This document shows positions 7,802 through 15,626 of a DNA stretch of 36,461 nucleotides, piece by piece. The notes beneath the pieces are model-generated. The model was not told the origin of the DNA, made no database searches, and was given only the letters and a program-made list of their open reading frames with translations. The position numbers and the translations under genes were made by a program. Location of the stretch: NCBI GenBank assembly GCA_964490325.1, contig CAZBBX010000022.1, forward strand, positions 1 through 36,461, read 5' to 3'. The stretch comes from DAOPJM01 sp964490325 (GTDB taxonomy: Bacteria; Bacillota; Clostridia; Christensenellales; CAG-138). Each line of letters begins with the position of its first letter. Within the stretch, counting starts at the first letter, position 1.

Positions 7802-8356
7802 TTATTGCTTTTTCTCGATACCGAACAGCCGCGCTTTGGCCTCCCGCGATACGATCGTGGGCAGGGTCGTCGTGCGAAGCAGCTCCTGCCTCTGCACGAA
7901 AAAGTTGATCTCCTTGACCTGTTCCATGGTCTTGATGGAGGAATAATCATGCAGCCCCGACAGCATGAACTCCGCAAGGTCGTATACGCGGTTCATCACG
8001 CCGTTGTATCGCTTTCCGATGAGGTTGACGGAGCTGAGCAAGAGCTGCGCGTCGTCGCGAGTGTCGTGCAGGCGTCTGAAGCGCTCGAGCATGTACGGAT
8101 CCGTACCGCTGCGGAAGATGTCGTCCAAGGGTGCGGGCAGCTCGTCGATGGGCGGCGGCGCAGCGATCCCGTTTTCATCCGCAACGAGCGCCATGCCCTG
8201 CGTGACCATGCGTCCCTGCAGGATGTGGTCGGACAGCTCCACAAACGCCTCCGCAAACTGATCGCTGTACTTGTGTACGCGCTTCTCCCGATACATACTG
8301 AGCGCATAGATGAGCGCGGCAGCCACCGCGATGACCAGTATGGACAGCCAATACAT
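7802..8356 (-). CDS. Single-pass membrane protein of unknown function
   Basis: A 184-residue protein with an N-terminal transmembrane helix (about 2-21). A mostly helical soluble region follows: AFVELSDHILQGRMVTQGMAL, then a Pro-rich turn PPPIDELPAPLDDIF, then further helices. I recognise no family. The ATG at 8356 was chosen because AGGTAGG lies 7 nt upstream; a TTG at 8380 has no such site. It sits between the end of the AllFGH-like cluster (terminator at 8451-8488) and the permease promoter, in the same direction as both. It could be transcribed by read-through or from an unseen promoter. A scaffold or regulatory membrane protein is possible, but nothing shows a function. Confidence 0.65.
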   Translation of the reverse strand: MYWLSILVIAVAAALIYALSMYREKRVHKYSDQFAEAFVELSDHILQGRMVTQGMALVADENGIAAPPPIDELPAPLDDIFRSGTDPYMLERFRRLHDTRDDAQLLLSSVNLIGKRYNGVMNRVYDLAEFMLSGLHDYSSIKTMEQVKEINFFVQRQELLRTTTLPTIVSREAKARLFGIEKKQ

Positions 8357-8450
8357 CCTGTTACCTACCTCTCGTTTCAAGCTACGCGGTCAAGCCCGCG
8401 AAGATACGCCGTCTTGCCGCGATGTAAGGGGGATCCTGTCGAAGTTTTTT

Positions 8451-8488
8451 GTACAAAGCGGGCGAGCCCCACTTGGAAGCTCGCCCGC
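8451..8488 (-). terminator. Terminator of the cyclase/AllFGH-like operon
   Basis: Ten-base arms GCGGGCGAGC (minus 8488-8479) and GCTCGCCCGC (8467-8458) pair perfectly around an 11-nt loop, followed by a weak TTTGT tract. It lies 10 nt after the stop codon of the cyclase gene. Confidence 0.7.
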
Positions 8489-8498
8489 CCGCAGTTAT

Positions 8499-9305
8499 TT
8501 AGACGTTGTCGAAGCCGTCGAAGGCAACGATACGCGAAATGCAGCTTTCACCACCGACCAACTTCCACGGGAAGCAGCCGACGATAACGCGCTTGTTGGA
8601 CAGCTTGTCGATGTCGCCGCCCAAGCACTCTGCGTGGATCGCCTCATAGGGCTTGCAGAACAGCTCGATGTGCATGGCCTGATAGCGCTCCGGCCACGGA
8701 TACATCTCGTTGAGGGTCTTGCCATAGCGCTCCTGCATGAGCTTGTCGCACTTGGCAGCCTCCATCGGCTCCCAATCACGGATCTTGGTGTTCATGGGAT
8801 GATCTGCGCTGCCGCAGTCGACGCCCAGCCACTTGATCTTCTTGTCGCGCACCCACTGGACGAAGCTCAGGGACGGGCCGGGATGGCGCAGCATGTAGCG
8901 GCGTTCGTCGGCCTCGGGCTGATCCCAGCCGTACTTATGGTAGCCGGTGTTGATGATGAGGATGTCGCCTTCCTTGACTTCGCAGCGTGCTTCGATGTCT
9001 TCGGGGGTGTAGATGCCCCAGTCGCGGCACTCGGGAGAGTCGGACAGATCGACGACCACGCCGGGGGCGACCAGCTTTTCCAGCTCCAGGGAAGCCATGT
9101 CGCGGCCTGCCGTGTCAAAATGCAGGGGGCCGTCCAAATGGGTGCCCACATGATTGGAGTGCGTGATCAGCTGACCATTGGCGCCGTTGGGCGCAAGGCG
9201 CTTGAAGAACTTCATCTGCAGCGGCTCATAGGTGGGCCACGGCGGCGTGTTCACGCCGATGGGGATGGACAGCTCATAGATCTTGATCTTGGACCAGTCG
9301 TTCAT
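8499..9305 (-). CDS. Cyclase-family hydrolase (kynurenine formamidase / isatin hydrolase type)
   Basis: A 268-residue metal-dependent amidohydrolase of the cyclase family. The diagnostic HxGTHxDxPxHF motif is intact at 52-63 (His52, His56, Asp58, His62) and binds Mn or Zn. Known members hydrolyse N-formylkynurenine or open the cyclic amide of isatin; the family does not fix the substrate. AGGAGG lies 10 nt before the ATG. It is the last gene of the leftward cluster, 30 bp after the DUF1116 gene and just before a terminator. Its context suggests it opens or hydrolyses an amide that feeds the AllFGH-like proteins; this is inference. There is no signal peptide, so it is cytoplasmic. Confidence 0.85.
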   Translation of the reverse strand: MNDWSKIKIYELSIPIGVNTPPWPTYEPLQMKFFKRLAPNGANGQLITHSNHVGTHLDGPLHFDTAGRDMASLELEKLVAPGVVVDLSDSPECRDWGIYTPEDIEARCEVKEGDILIINTGYHKYGWDQPEADERRYMLRHPGPSLSFVQWVRDKKIKWLGVDCGSADHPMNTKIRDWEPMEAAKCDKLMQERYGKTLNEMYPWPERYQAMHIELFCKPYEAIHAECLGGDIDKLSNKRVIVGCFPWKLVGGESCISRIVAFDGFDNV

Positions 9306-9335
9306 AATTCGTACCTCCTGTACATTTTTTATGGT

Positions 9336-10760
9336 TTAACCCCAGGCCTTCGCACAGGCGGCCAGCGCCTGCTTGAAGCAGTCCTCCGGGGGATGGACGA
9401 TGCCTGCGCCGACTTGGCCTACGCCATAGTCCTTGTGCGCGATGCCCGTGTTGATGATGGGACGGATGCCCGTCTCGATGACCTTCATCATGTCGATGCC
9501 CGTTGCGCTGCCGCGGAAGTCCAGCGCGGGGATCTTGTACGCCTGCCCCTCGCCGACCGTTACCTCGTACATGGTCTTGGAATAGTTGATGGCGTCCGCT
9601 ACCTGACCGCCGACAAACTGCACGATCGCGGGAGCCGCCGCCATGCAGAAGCCGCCGATGCCCGCCGTCTCCGTGATGCAGGAGTCGCCCAGATCACGCG
9701 CAGCGTCCTTCTCGGTGAAGCCCGGGAAGTACAGACCCTCGACATACTCCGCCTGCGCTGCAAACCATGCGTTCTTTCCGAGACCCGCGATGCGGATGCC
9801 AAAGTCGGTGCCGTTGCGGCACATGGTCGCCAAGACCGTGCAGTACGGAATGTCGAAGATGGGATCCATCGTCGACTTGCACGCCGGCATGGAGATGTTG
9901 AGGAAGGTATGGTCGTTGTTGTTGATGAAGTTCAGCGCGTCGATGATCTCCTGCTTGGGCAGATCCGCCGCAAGGATGGCGGGGGTCAGCTCCCTAAACA
10001 GCAGCGAGGTGCCCGCCTTGTTGCGGTTGTGTCCCTCGTCGCCCATCTGCAGCAGCTGCGCGATCATGACCTTGAGGTCGATCTCCTTTTTGATCTTCAT
10101 GCCCGCCTGAAGGACGGGTGCAAGATGGTCGCGCATCCAGCGCAGCCGCGTGAAGACTTCTTCATCGCAGGCGCCAAAGCGCAGCACCTTGCCCAAGCCC
10201 TCGTTGAACGTGCAGTAGGCACGGTTGCCGAAGGTCTTGTTCTCGATGATCCACACCGGCATGGAGTAGGTCACAACGCCCGCCATGGGGCCGACCGTGT
10301 CGTGCATATGGCAGGGGGAGAATTTGATCTTGCCAGAGGTCGCCAAGGCTTCCGCCTCTTTGAGATCCTTGGCGCGTCCCTCGTAGATGAGGCCGCCCAT
10401 GATGGCGCCCTTCATCGGGCCGCACATGCGCTCCCAAGTGATGGGCGGGCCGGCGTGCAGGATGGTATCCTTGTCCATGCCGGGGATGACCTCGCCTGCG
10501 ATGCCCACGCCGATGAGCGTCGGCTGCGCGGCAAGGATGCGCCTGAGGGCTTCCTTGTTCGCCGCCTCGATCTTCTCGCGCAACTCCGGTTTTTGCAGCT
10601 TGCGCAGATTTGCAATGGCGACCTTATCGCCGCCTGCGATCGGCTTCCAGTCCACATGGACGGCGGGTACCTTTTGCCCTGCCAGATCCTTGTAGAACGA
10701 CTCGATGCCGAAGTTGACGACGTGCAGCTCTTTTCCGAACAGTTCGTTGACTTGACTCAT
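9336..10760 (-). CDS. DUF1116 protein, YlbE/AllG homologue (carbamoyltransferase component)
   Basis: A 474-residue DUF1116 protein, somewhat longer than E. coli YlbE. Conserved-looking blocks include GVGIAGEVIPGM, HAGPPITWERMCGPMKGAIMGG, SPCHMHDTVGPMAGVV, TFNEGLGKVLRFGA, MGDEGHNRNKAGTSL and AETAGIGGFCMAAAPAI-like sequence near residue 370. In E. coli, FdrA, YlbE and YlbF (renamed AllF, AllG and AllH) together form oxamate carbamoyltransferase in anaerobic allantoin degradation; this is recalled family knowledge. The stop of the upstream fdrA-like gene is 12 bp away, and AGGAGGG precedes the ATG. All three subunits are present here. No carbamate kinase or allantoinase gene lies in the window, so the physiological substrate may differ from oxamate. 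Confidence 0.83.
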   Translation of the reverse strand: MSQVNELFGKELHVVNFGIESFYKDLAGQKVPAVHVDWKPIAGGDKVAIANLRKLQKPELREKIEAANKEALRRILAAQPTLIGVGIAGEVIPGMDKDTILHAGPPITWERMCGPMKGAIMGGLIYEGRAKDLKEAEALATSGKIKFSPCHMHDTVGPMAGVVTYSMPVWIIENKTFGNRAYCTFNEGLGKVLRFGACDEEVFTRLRWMRDHLAPVLQAGMKIKKEIDLKVMIAQLLQMGDEGHNRNKAGTSLLFRELTPAILAADLPKQEIIDALNFINNNDHTFLNISMPACKSTMDPIFDIPYCTVLATMCRNGTDFGIRIAGLGKNAWFAAQAEYVEGLYFPGFTEKDAARDLGDSCITETAGIGGFCMAAAPAIVQFVGGQVADAINYSKTMYEVTVGEGQAYKIPALDFRGSATGIDMMKVIETGIRPIINTGIAHKDYGVGQVGAGIVHPPEDCFKQALAACAKAWG

Positions 10761-10772
10761 GCTGCTGCCCTC

Positions 10773-12332
10773 CTACTTGAGATTCGCCAGCACGCGCTCG
10801 ACAAAGCGCGTTGCCTGTGCGTTGGACGGGAGCACGACAGCGCCCGCGTCCCGTAGCTTCTTTTGTGTGACGGACAGGCACTGGGGATCGCCCTCGGTGC
10901 CGCAGACTGCGCAGACCACGCAAAGGTAGCGTCCCGCCTCGACTGCTTCCGCCTTTGCCGTGCGAATGGCGTCGGACAAATCCGCTGCGGGATCCTCGTG
11001 GGAACCGTAGCCGATGACGCAGTCGCACATGATGACGGCGCATTCCTCGTCCTTGCCGTCCACCACCACGCGCTCTGCGCGCAGGGACGGATCGATCATG
11101 GGATGGGGACGACCCACCGTGAACTCATCATCGCCGAAATCGAGGAAGGTATGCTCGCGGCTCTTGCCGTTGCGCGCATCCGCAAGCTTATCCTCCTTGT
11201 GCAGCGGGATGTTGCTGTAGATGTGTCCCAGCTTGCCGATCATCAGCTTCATCGCCTCGTCGCAGAGGGTGCCGCCGGTGTAGAACCCGCGCACGTACTT
11301 TTGCGAAGGCGCCATCTTGGACGCCTCGGCCTTGGCCAGCTTCTCGGCCTCCGCCGCGCCCATGGTGAACTCGACAAAATCCTTGGGCTTTTCGCCGCGG
11401 GAAATGGCGACCGCCTTGTGCGCCGCATCCTCCAAGGAAACGGCAGCCGTGAGGCCGAAGGATTCGATCTCCTTGGGATCGCCGCCGATGAAGCAGACCA
11501 CGACGGGCTTGCCTGCGTCCTTGGCGATGTTGAGGATCTCCGTTGCGATCTCCTTGGCGGGGGGCTTGCTGATGAGCGTGATGATCTTGGTCGCCTCGTC
11601 ATGGATGAGCGCGTCCAGACCCAGCTTCATCATGATGCCGCCGATCTCCTTCTTGAGGTCGCGGCCGCCTGTGCCCAGCACCTGCGAAACGCCGCCGCCC
11701 AGCTGATCGATGATCGAGGAGACCTCCTGCGTGCCTGTGCCCGACGCCGCCACGATGCCGATGTCGCCGCTCTTGACCACATTGGCAAAGGCCAGCGGTA
11801 CATGGTTGACGATGGCCGTGCCGCAGTCCGGACCCATGACCAGCAATTCCTTGCTTGCCGCGTATTCCTTGAGTGCCTTCTCCTCGTCGATCGTAACGTT
11901 GTCCGAGAAGAGCATGACGTTGATGTTCCGTTCGAGGCAGCTTTGCGCCACATCGGCCGCAAACTTGCCCGGGACGGAGATGATCGCCATGTTGAGGTCG
12001 GGGTCCATCTTGACCGCGCCCTCCAACGTGGGCGGATAGTAGGCCGCTTCCTTGGACTCCGCCTTCTTGTTGAGCAGCTCCTCCACCTTTGCAAGGGCGC
12101 TCGTCCAGACTTCTTCGTTGGGGCAGCTGACTGCCACAAAGAAGTCGTTGGCCGAGACCTCCTCGAACTCGGGCGTTACAAGGCCGATGTTGTGGGCGAT
12201 CTCTCGGTTGAGGTCGGTGCCCATGCCAACGAGCGCTTCCTCCACGCCATCGAGCTTCTTGAGGTCCTTGGAGATGAGCATGAGGGTCACGGAGTCATAG
12301 TAGGCATTTTTTCTGACTTCCAGTTTAATCAA
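10773..12332 (-). CDS. FdrA/AllF-like acyl-CoA-synthetase-fold protein
   Basis: A 519-residue protein of the FdrA family, built on the succinyl-CoA synthetase fold. An N-terminal segment (1-100) precedes a CoA-binding-like region with GPDCGTA at 167-173 and ASGTGTQE at 196-203. Where succinyl-CoA synthetase carries its phospho-histidine, the sequence reads FIGGDP (281-286) with no His, so ATP-driven ligation by the classical route is unlikely. The C-terminal half (about 350-519) matches the FdrA extension. I chose a TTG start at 12332: GGAGGG lies 8 nt before it, and it overlaps the DUF2877 stop by 8 bases. The in-frame ATG at 12347 has no ribosome binding site. It is the probable AllF subunit of the carbamoyltransferase, between the AllH-like and AllG-like genes. 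Confidence 0.82.
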   Translation of the reverse strand: MIKLEVRKNAYYDSVTLMLISKDLKKLDGVEEALVGMGTDLNREIAHNIGLVTPEFEEVSANDFFVAVSCPNEEVWTSALAKVEELLNKKAESKEAAYYPPTLEGAVKMDPDLNMAIISVPGKFAADVAQSCLERNINVMLFSDNVTIDEEKALKEYAASKELLVMGPDCGTAIVNHVPLAFANVVKSGDIGIVAASGTGTQEVSSIIDQLGGGVSQVLGTGGRDLKKEIGGIMMKLGLDALIHDEATKIITLISKPPAKEIATEILNIAKDAGKPVVVCFIGGDPKEIESFGLTAAVSLEDAAHKAVAISRGEKPKDFVEFTMGAAEAEKLAKAEASKMAPSQKYVRGFYTGGTLCDEAMKLMIGKLGHIYSNIPLHKEDKLADARNGKSREHTFLDFGDDEFTVGRPHPMIDPSLRAERVVVDGKDEECAVIMCDCVIGYGSHEDPAADLSDAIRTAKAEAVEAGRYLCVVCAVCGTEGDPQCLSVTQKKLRDAGAVVLPSNAQATRFVERVLANLK

Positions 12333-13230
12333 GGTCGTTCCCTCCATAATGTTTGGTGATGGCGAGGTACATCCCCACCAGTATATCCGTACCCGAGGTC
12401 TGCCCGAAGGCCGCCACCTTGGTGGCCTCCGCCGCAAGCGTCGGGTAACTCGCATCGGAAAACAGCGCCCTTAACAGGGCAAAGGCCGATTCCGCCGCCA
12501 AGCCCTCCCCGCTCTTGAGCAGAAAGGAGGCGCTCAGCTCGGTCGTGTGCGCTGCCGCACCCGCCGCCGCAGCCCGTGTGAGGGCAAGGATGCGCTCGCG
12601 AGAGCGCCCCAGCGCCTGCGAAAGCGCCGCATAGGCGAGAAAATAACCGCTCAGCAGATCGTCCGACGAGGGCGTAAGCCCCACGCCGCAGCCCGCAAGC
12701 TCCGACGCCGCAGCACCCGCCTCTTCCGGATCGCCTTCAACGAAGGCTTGATCCAAGCGCGGCAAGCGCGGCGCGATCAGCTCGCAGTAGGGGTTCTTGC
12801 GAAGCTCCTCCACGATGAGCGGACTTAAGCCGTCCGCCTCGCCGTACTGCTCGACGACCCGATGCAGATGCCGAAGCCTGAGACTCATGTCGAGCGGGAG
12901 AAAGAGATTGGTCAACGCGTCCACGGACAGATCCAGATCCGACGCCGCTGAGACGTCGATGGTCAGCTCGGCGGACGGAATGACGATGGTCTCATCCTCC
13001 AAGAGTACGGGCGCCCCCTCCTTGATGGGAAGCTGCGTGAAGGAGCGCATTGCGCCAAGCACGCAGGAAAAGGGGTGCAGGTCATACTCGCTTGAAAGCA
13101 GCGTGACAAGACCGTAGGGCGTTTCGATGTTTACGGCTCGATTGAAGACGGATGCGATGCGTCCCTGCGCGGGACCCAGCCGCATATACGCATGAAAGCG
13201 TTTGCAGATCTTTGTTGCGAACTCGATCAT
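12325..13230 (-). CDS. DUF2877 protein, YlbF/AllH homologue
   Basis: A 301-residue DUF2877 protein. The two family motifs are clear: GVGLTPSSDD at 182-191 and GQTSGTD at 276-282. It is the third component of the E. coli-type AllFGH carbamoyltransferase and precedes the FdrA-like gene, with an 8-base overlap at its stop codon. Gene order here (H-F-G) differs from E. coli (F-G-H). AAGGGACGG lies about 5 nt before the ATG. A hairpin with a short T tract (13245-13280) separates it from the upstream DUF35 gene. It may therefore be expressed at a different level from the thiolase part of the cluster. The exact biochemical role of this subunit alone is unknown to me. Confidence 0.82.
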   Translation of the reverse strand: MIEFATKICKRFHAYMRLGPAQGRIASVFNRAVNIETPYGLVTLLSSEYDLHPFSCVLGAMRSFTQLPIKEGAPVLLEDETIVIPSAELTIDVSAASDLDLSVDALTNLFLPLDMSLRLRHLHRVVEQYGEADGLSPLIVEELRKNPYCELIAPRLPRLDQAFVEGDPEEAGAAASELAGCGVGLTPSSDDLLSGYFLAYAALSQALGRSRERILALTRAAAAGAAAHTTELSASFLLKSGEGLAAESAFALLRALFSDASYPTLAAEATKVAAFGQTSGTDILVGMYLAITKHYGGNDLD

Positions 13231-13244
13231 ATATCCGTCCCTTC

Positions 13245-13280
13245 AAAAGATCGGGAAGGCGCAAACGTGCCTTCCCGATC
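13245..13280 (-). terminator. Intercistronic hairpin with short T tract inside the cluster
   Basis: Twelve-base perfect arms (minus 13280-13269 and 13260-13249) surround an 8-nt loop and are followed by TTTT only. It sits between the DUF35 gene (ends 13292) and the DUF2877 gene (starts 13230). It could be a partial terminator or an mRNA stability element, splitting the thiolase-DUF35 part from the AllHFG-cyclase part. Confidence 0.65.
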
Positions 13281-13291
13281 GGAGCGCTTCC

Positions 13292-13660
13292 TTACGGTTT
13301 GACGAAGATGAAGCCGTACTGCGGCTCATCGACCGTCTCTTTGTACTTGATGACCTTTTCCTTGATAACGCCCACGGTGGAGACCAGCTCCATGCCGCTC
13401 TCGATGCCGTCGTCAAAGCCGATCTGACCCATGACGCGAACGCCGTTCTCAAATTCGACGATGCCGAAGTTGAGCCAGGGTACCATGTAGCCTTCGGGCA
13501 GGTTGTAGCAGCGCGTCCAGGTAAGCAGCTTGCACTTGCCTTCCAGCGGGATCTGATCGAACTCGCGACCGTCGCAGTCGGGATTCTGGCAGACGACATA
13601 ACGGGGATGGTGCAGCTTGCCGCACTTCTTGCACTTATACGCGTACATCTGATGTTCCAT
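13292..13660 (-). CDS. Zn-ribbon OB-fold protein (DUF35), acyl-CoA-handling partner of the thiolase-like protein
   Basis: A 122-residue DUF35 protein. The rubredoxin-like zinc ribbon uses Cys10, Cys13, Cys24 and Cys29, and an OB-fold follows (about 38-120; LTWTRCYNLPEG, NFGIVEFENGVRVMGQI). DUF35 proteins bind CoA esters and work as partners of thiolases: in archaea between thiolase and HMG-CoA synthase, and in actinobacteria as the ChsH2 partner of the steroid retro-aldolase Ltp2. The gene follows the thiolase-like gene by 12 bp with AGGAGG before its ATG, the arrangement expected for a two-protein complex. Cytoplasmic. The specific acyl-CoA is not evident. Confidence 0.87.
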   Translation of the reverse strand: MEHQMYAYKCKKCGKLHHPRYVVCQNPDCDGREFDQIPLEGKCKLLTWTRCYNLPEGYMVPWLNFGIVEFENGVRVMGQIGFDDGIESGMELVSTVGVIKEKVIKYKETVDEPQYGFIFVKP

Positions 13661-13672
13661 GTTTGATCCTCC

Positions 13673-14872
13673 TTATTTCGTCGTCAAAATGGTTGCTACG
13701 ACGTTGTTGCCGAAGCCGCCAAAGTTGATGGCCAGACCCGTCTTGGCGTTGGGTACCTGACGCTCGCCCGCTTCGCCGCGAAGCTGACGCACCAGCTCGA
13801 CCACCTGTGACACGCCCGTTGCGCCCAAGGGGTGACCCTTGGCCTTCAGGCCGCCGGAGGTGTTGATGGGCATCTCGCCGTGGATCTCGCTCTTGCCCTC
13901 GCGTGCCGCGATATGACCCTCGCCGCGCGGGAACAGACCCGTCTCCTCGGACTCGGCGATCTCCAGGATCAGGAAGGCGTCGTGCAGCTCGGCTACGTCG
14001 ATGTCCTTGGGCTCCATGCCCGCCATCTTGTATGCCATCTGTGCGCTCAGACGAACGGCCAGCAGGTCGGTCGGCACTGCGCGGTTGGCGATGACATGCG
14101 TGTCGGTCGCGGAACCGACGCCCGCGATGCGAACCCACTTTTTGTCAACGCCCACGCCGTACTCCTCGATCTTGTCCTTGGCAATCAAAACGACCGCCGC
14201 GGCGCCGTCGGATACGGGGCACATGTCATACTGACGCAGAGGATCTGCCACCAGCGGGTTGGTCGCTGCGATGTAGCGCGGATCCGTGATGCGGTTGAGG
14301 ACGACCTTTACGCGAATGTGCGCGCAGGGGTTGAGGCAGGCATTGGCATGGTTCTTGACGGAGATGATGGCAAGATCCTTGCTCTCAACGCCGTACTTTT
14401 CCATGCACAGACGGGTGAACATGCCCGCAAAGGAGGGCAGCGTCACGCCGTATTTGTATTCCGCCTCGGGATGGAGCATGGTGGCCACGAAGTCCGTGCC
14501 CTCCCAGCCCGTCACGGCGCGCATACCTTCAGCGCCGACTACCAGTACGCAGTTTGCAACGCCGGAAGCGATGGCCATGTAGCCCAGCTTGATGGCGGAT
14601 GCGCCCGACGCGGGGCCGTTCTCGATCGTCTCCGCCATGGCGGGACGAATGTTCAACGTGTCGACCAAAGCGGAAGCAACGCCGCTGATGCGGGATACCA
14701 TGCCCGCGCCCATCGTGCCGACGAACACCTGATCGATGTGATTCTTGCGGCCGGTCTTGCAGCCTGCATCGTCCATCGCCTCTAAAGCCGCCTGGCAGCA
14801 CATGTCGATGAACGGTACGCTCGACTTACCGAACTTGGTATGGCCTATGCCAACGATACCTACTTCTCGCAT
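13673..14872 (-). CDS. SCP2-type thiolase-like protein lacking the nucleophilic cysteine
   Basis: A 399-residue thiolase-fold protein of the SCP2/acetyl-CoA acetyltransferase group. It keeps the ELHDAF block and GHPLGATG (346-353, His347), and it ends in NFGGFGNNVVA. At the position of the nucleophilic Cys (N-C-A-[ST]-G in SCP2 thiolases) it reads ENGPASG at 84-90, so Cys is replaced by Pro87; the codon CCC at 14614-14612 is unambiguous. Normal Claisen chemistry is therefore unlikely. A well-known Cys-less relative, Ltp2, is a retro-aldolase that pairs with a DUF35 protein, and a DUF35 gene follows 12 bp downstream here. AAAGGAAAGG precedes the ATG. Retro-aldol cleavage of a 3-hydroxyacyl-CoA is my inference; a non-catalytic CoA-binding role is the alternative. 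Confidence 0.85.
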   Translation of the reverse strand: MREVGIVGIGHTKFGKSSVPFIDMCCQAALEAMDDAGCKTGRKNHIDQVFVGTMGAGMVSRISGVASALVDTLNIRPAMAETIENGPASGASAIKLGYMAIASGVANCVLVVGAEGMRAVTGWEGTDFVATMLHPEAEYKYGVTLPSFAGMFTRLCMEKYGVESKDLAIISVKNHANACLNPCAHIRVKVVLNRITDPRYIAATNPLVADPLRQYDMCPVSDGAAAVVLIAKDKIEEYGVGVDKKWVRIAGVGSATDTHVIANRAVPTDLLAVRLSAQMAYKMAGMEPKDIDVAELHDAFLILEIAESEETGLFPRGEGHIAAREGKSEIHGEMPINTSGGLKAKGHPLGATGVSQVVELVRQLRGEAGERQVPNAKTGLAINFGGFGNNVVATILTTK

Positions 14873-14893
14873 TTTCCTTTCCTTTCCGAACGT

Positions 14894-15568
14894 TTAGACG
14901 CTCAGCTTGGCCGGTCCGTGCAGAACCTTGTTGGCCTCGATAACATCCTCGAACGCGGGACGAATGCCGACGTTCTTGTTGGCCTTATGCTTCTCCCACA
15001 GATCGCGGGTGAGAACAAAGGTGGGAACGCCGCCCAGCTCGTGGACGCACTGCGGACGATCTTCCAGTTCGTACTCGATCATCCAGCGGCGGAAACCGTT
15101 GGGGGACTCCGCAACGATCCAGACCTCATCCTGATTCATAAAGTCGAAGTGATACTCCATCTTGGCGGCAAAGAGCTGTGCGCCAACACGTGCGCCGCGC
15201 TTTAACGTCATGGTGTGGTAGGACATGCCGATCTTGTCGTTGACCAAGCGGCCGTTGACGATGCCCGCCAGCTCGCCGTTGATCGCGCCTACGAAGCAGT
15301 ACTCATCCTGCACACGATAGCGCAGCATGCCCAGTACTTCCGCATAGATACGGGAGGAAACGATGTCGTAAAAGTCCTTCTGGTGGTGGAGCAAGGGCTC
15401 GATGGTGTCCAGAATGAGCATCAGCTCTTCACGGGTCGCTTCGCGCACGAGCATGTCGTCGCCCGTCGTCAGCGGGATGACCTTAGGCTCGTAAGGCTTC
15501 ATTCCGATCGTCGGCGGTCTGAGCTTTGCTTCCATTGCGTCCACTACGATGTCATACTTGTCTGCCAT
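14894..15568 (-). CDS. GNAT-like acyltransferase-fold protein, first gene of the thiolase cluster
   Basis: A 224-residue protein. The centre looks like a GNAT fold: YCFVGAINGELAGIVNGRLV would be beta2-beta3, and KRGARVGAQLFAAKMEYHFD resembles motif A, the pyrophosphate loop (R-G-x-x-x-G-A). VWIVAESPNGFRRWMIEYEL would be beta5-alpha4. I do not recognise the subfamily, and an acetyl donor role is inferred from fold pattern only. The start at 15568 has GGAGGG 8 nt upstream; the ATG at 15583 has no ribosome binding site. The stop is 21 bp before the thiolase-like ATG, and a promoter lies at 15627-15655. It is therefore the first gene of the cluster and may modify the substrate or an enzyme of the pathway. 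Confidence 0.6.
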   Translation of the reverse strand: MADKYDIVVDAMEAKLRPPTIGMKPYEPKVIPLTTGDDMLVREATREELMLILDTIEPLLHHQKDFYDIVSSRIYAEVLGMLRYRVQDEYCFVGAINGELAGIVNGRLVNDKIGMSYHTMTLKRGARVGAQLFAAKMEYHFDFMNQDEVWIVAESPNGFRRWMIEYELEDRPQCVHELGGVPTFVLTRDLWEKHKANKNVGIRPAFEDVIEANKVLHGPAKLSV

Positions 15569-15626
15569 AGGGGTACCCTCCATAAATTGATTATACTTAT
15601 GCGAAAGCACCGCTTCGCACGGTTCC

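Noticed and set aside
8310..10856. Open reading frame of 848 codons on the plus strand
   Set aside because: It runs antisense through the cyclase and DUF1116 genes, which have clear family motifs and ribosome binding sites. Long antisense frames are common in GC-rich DNA, and its peptide has no recognisable domain.
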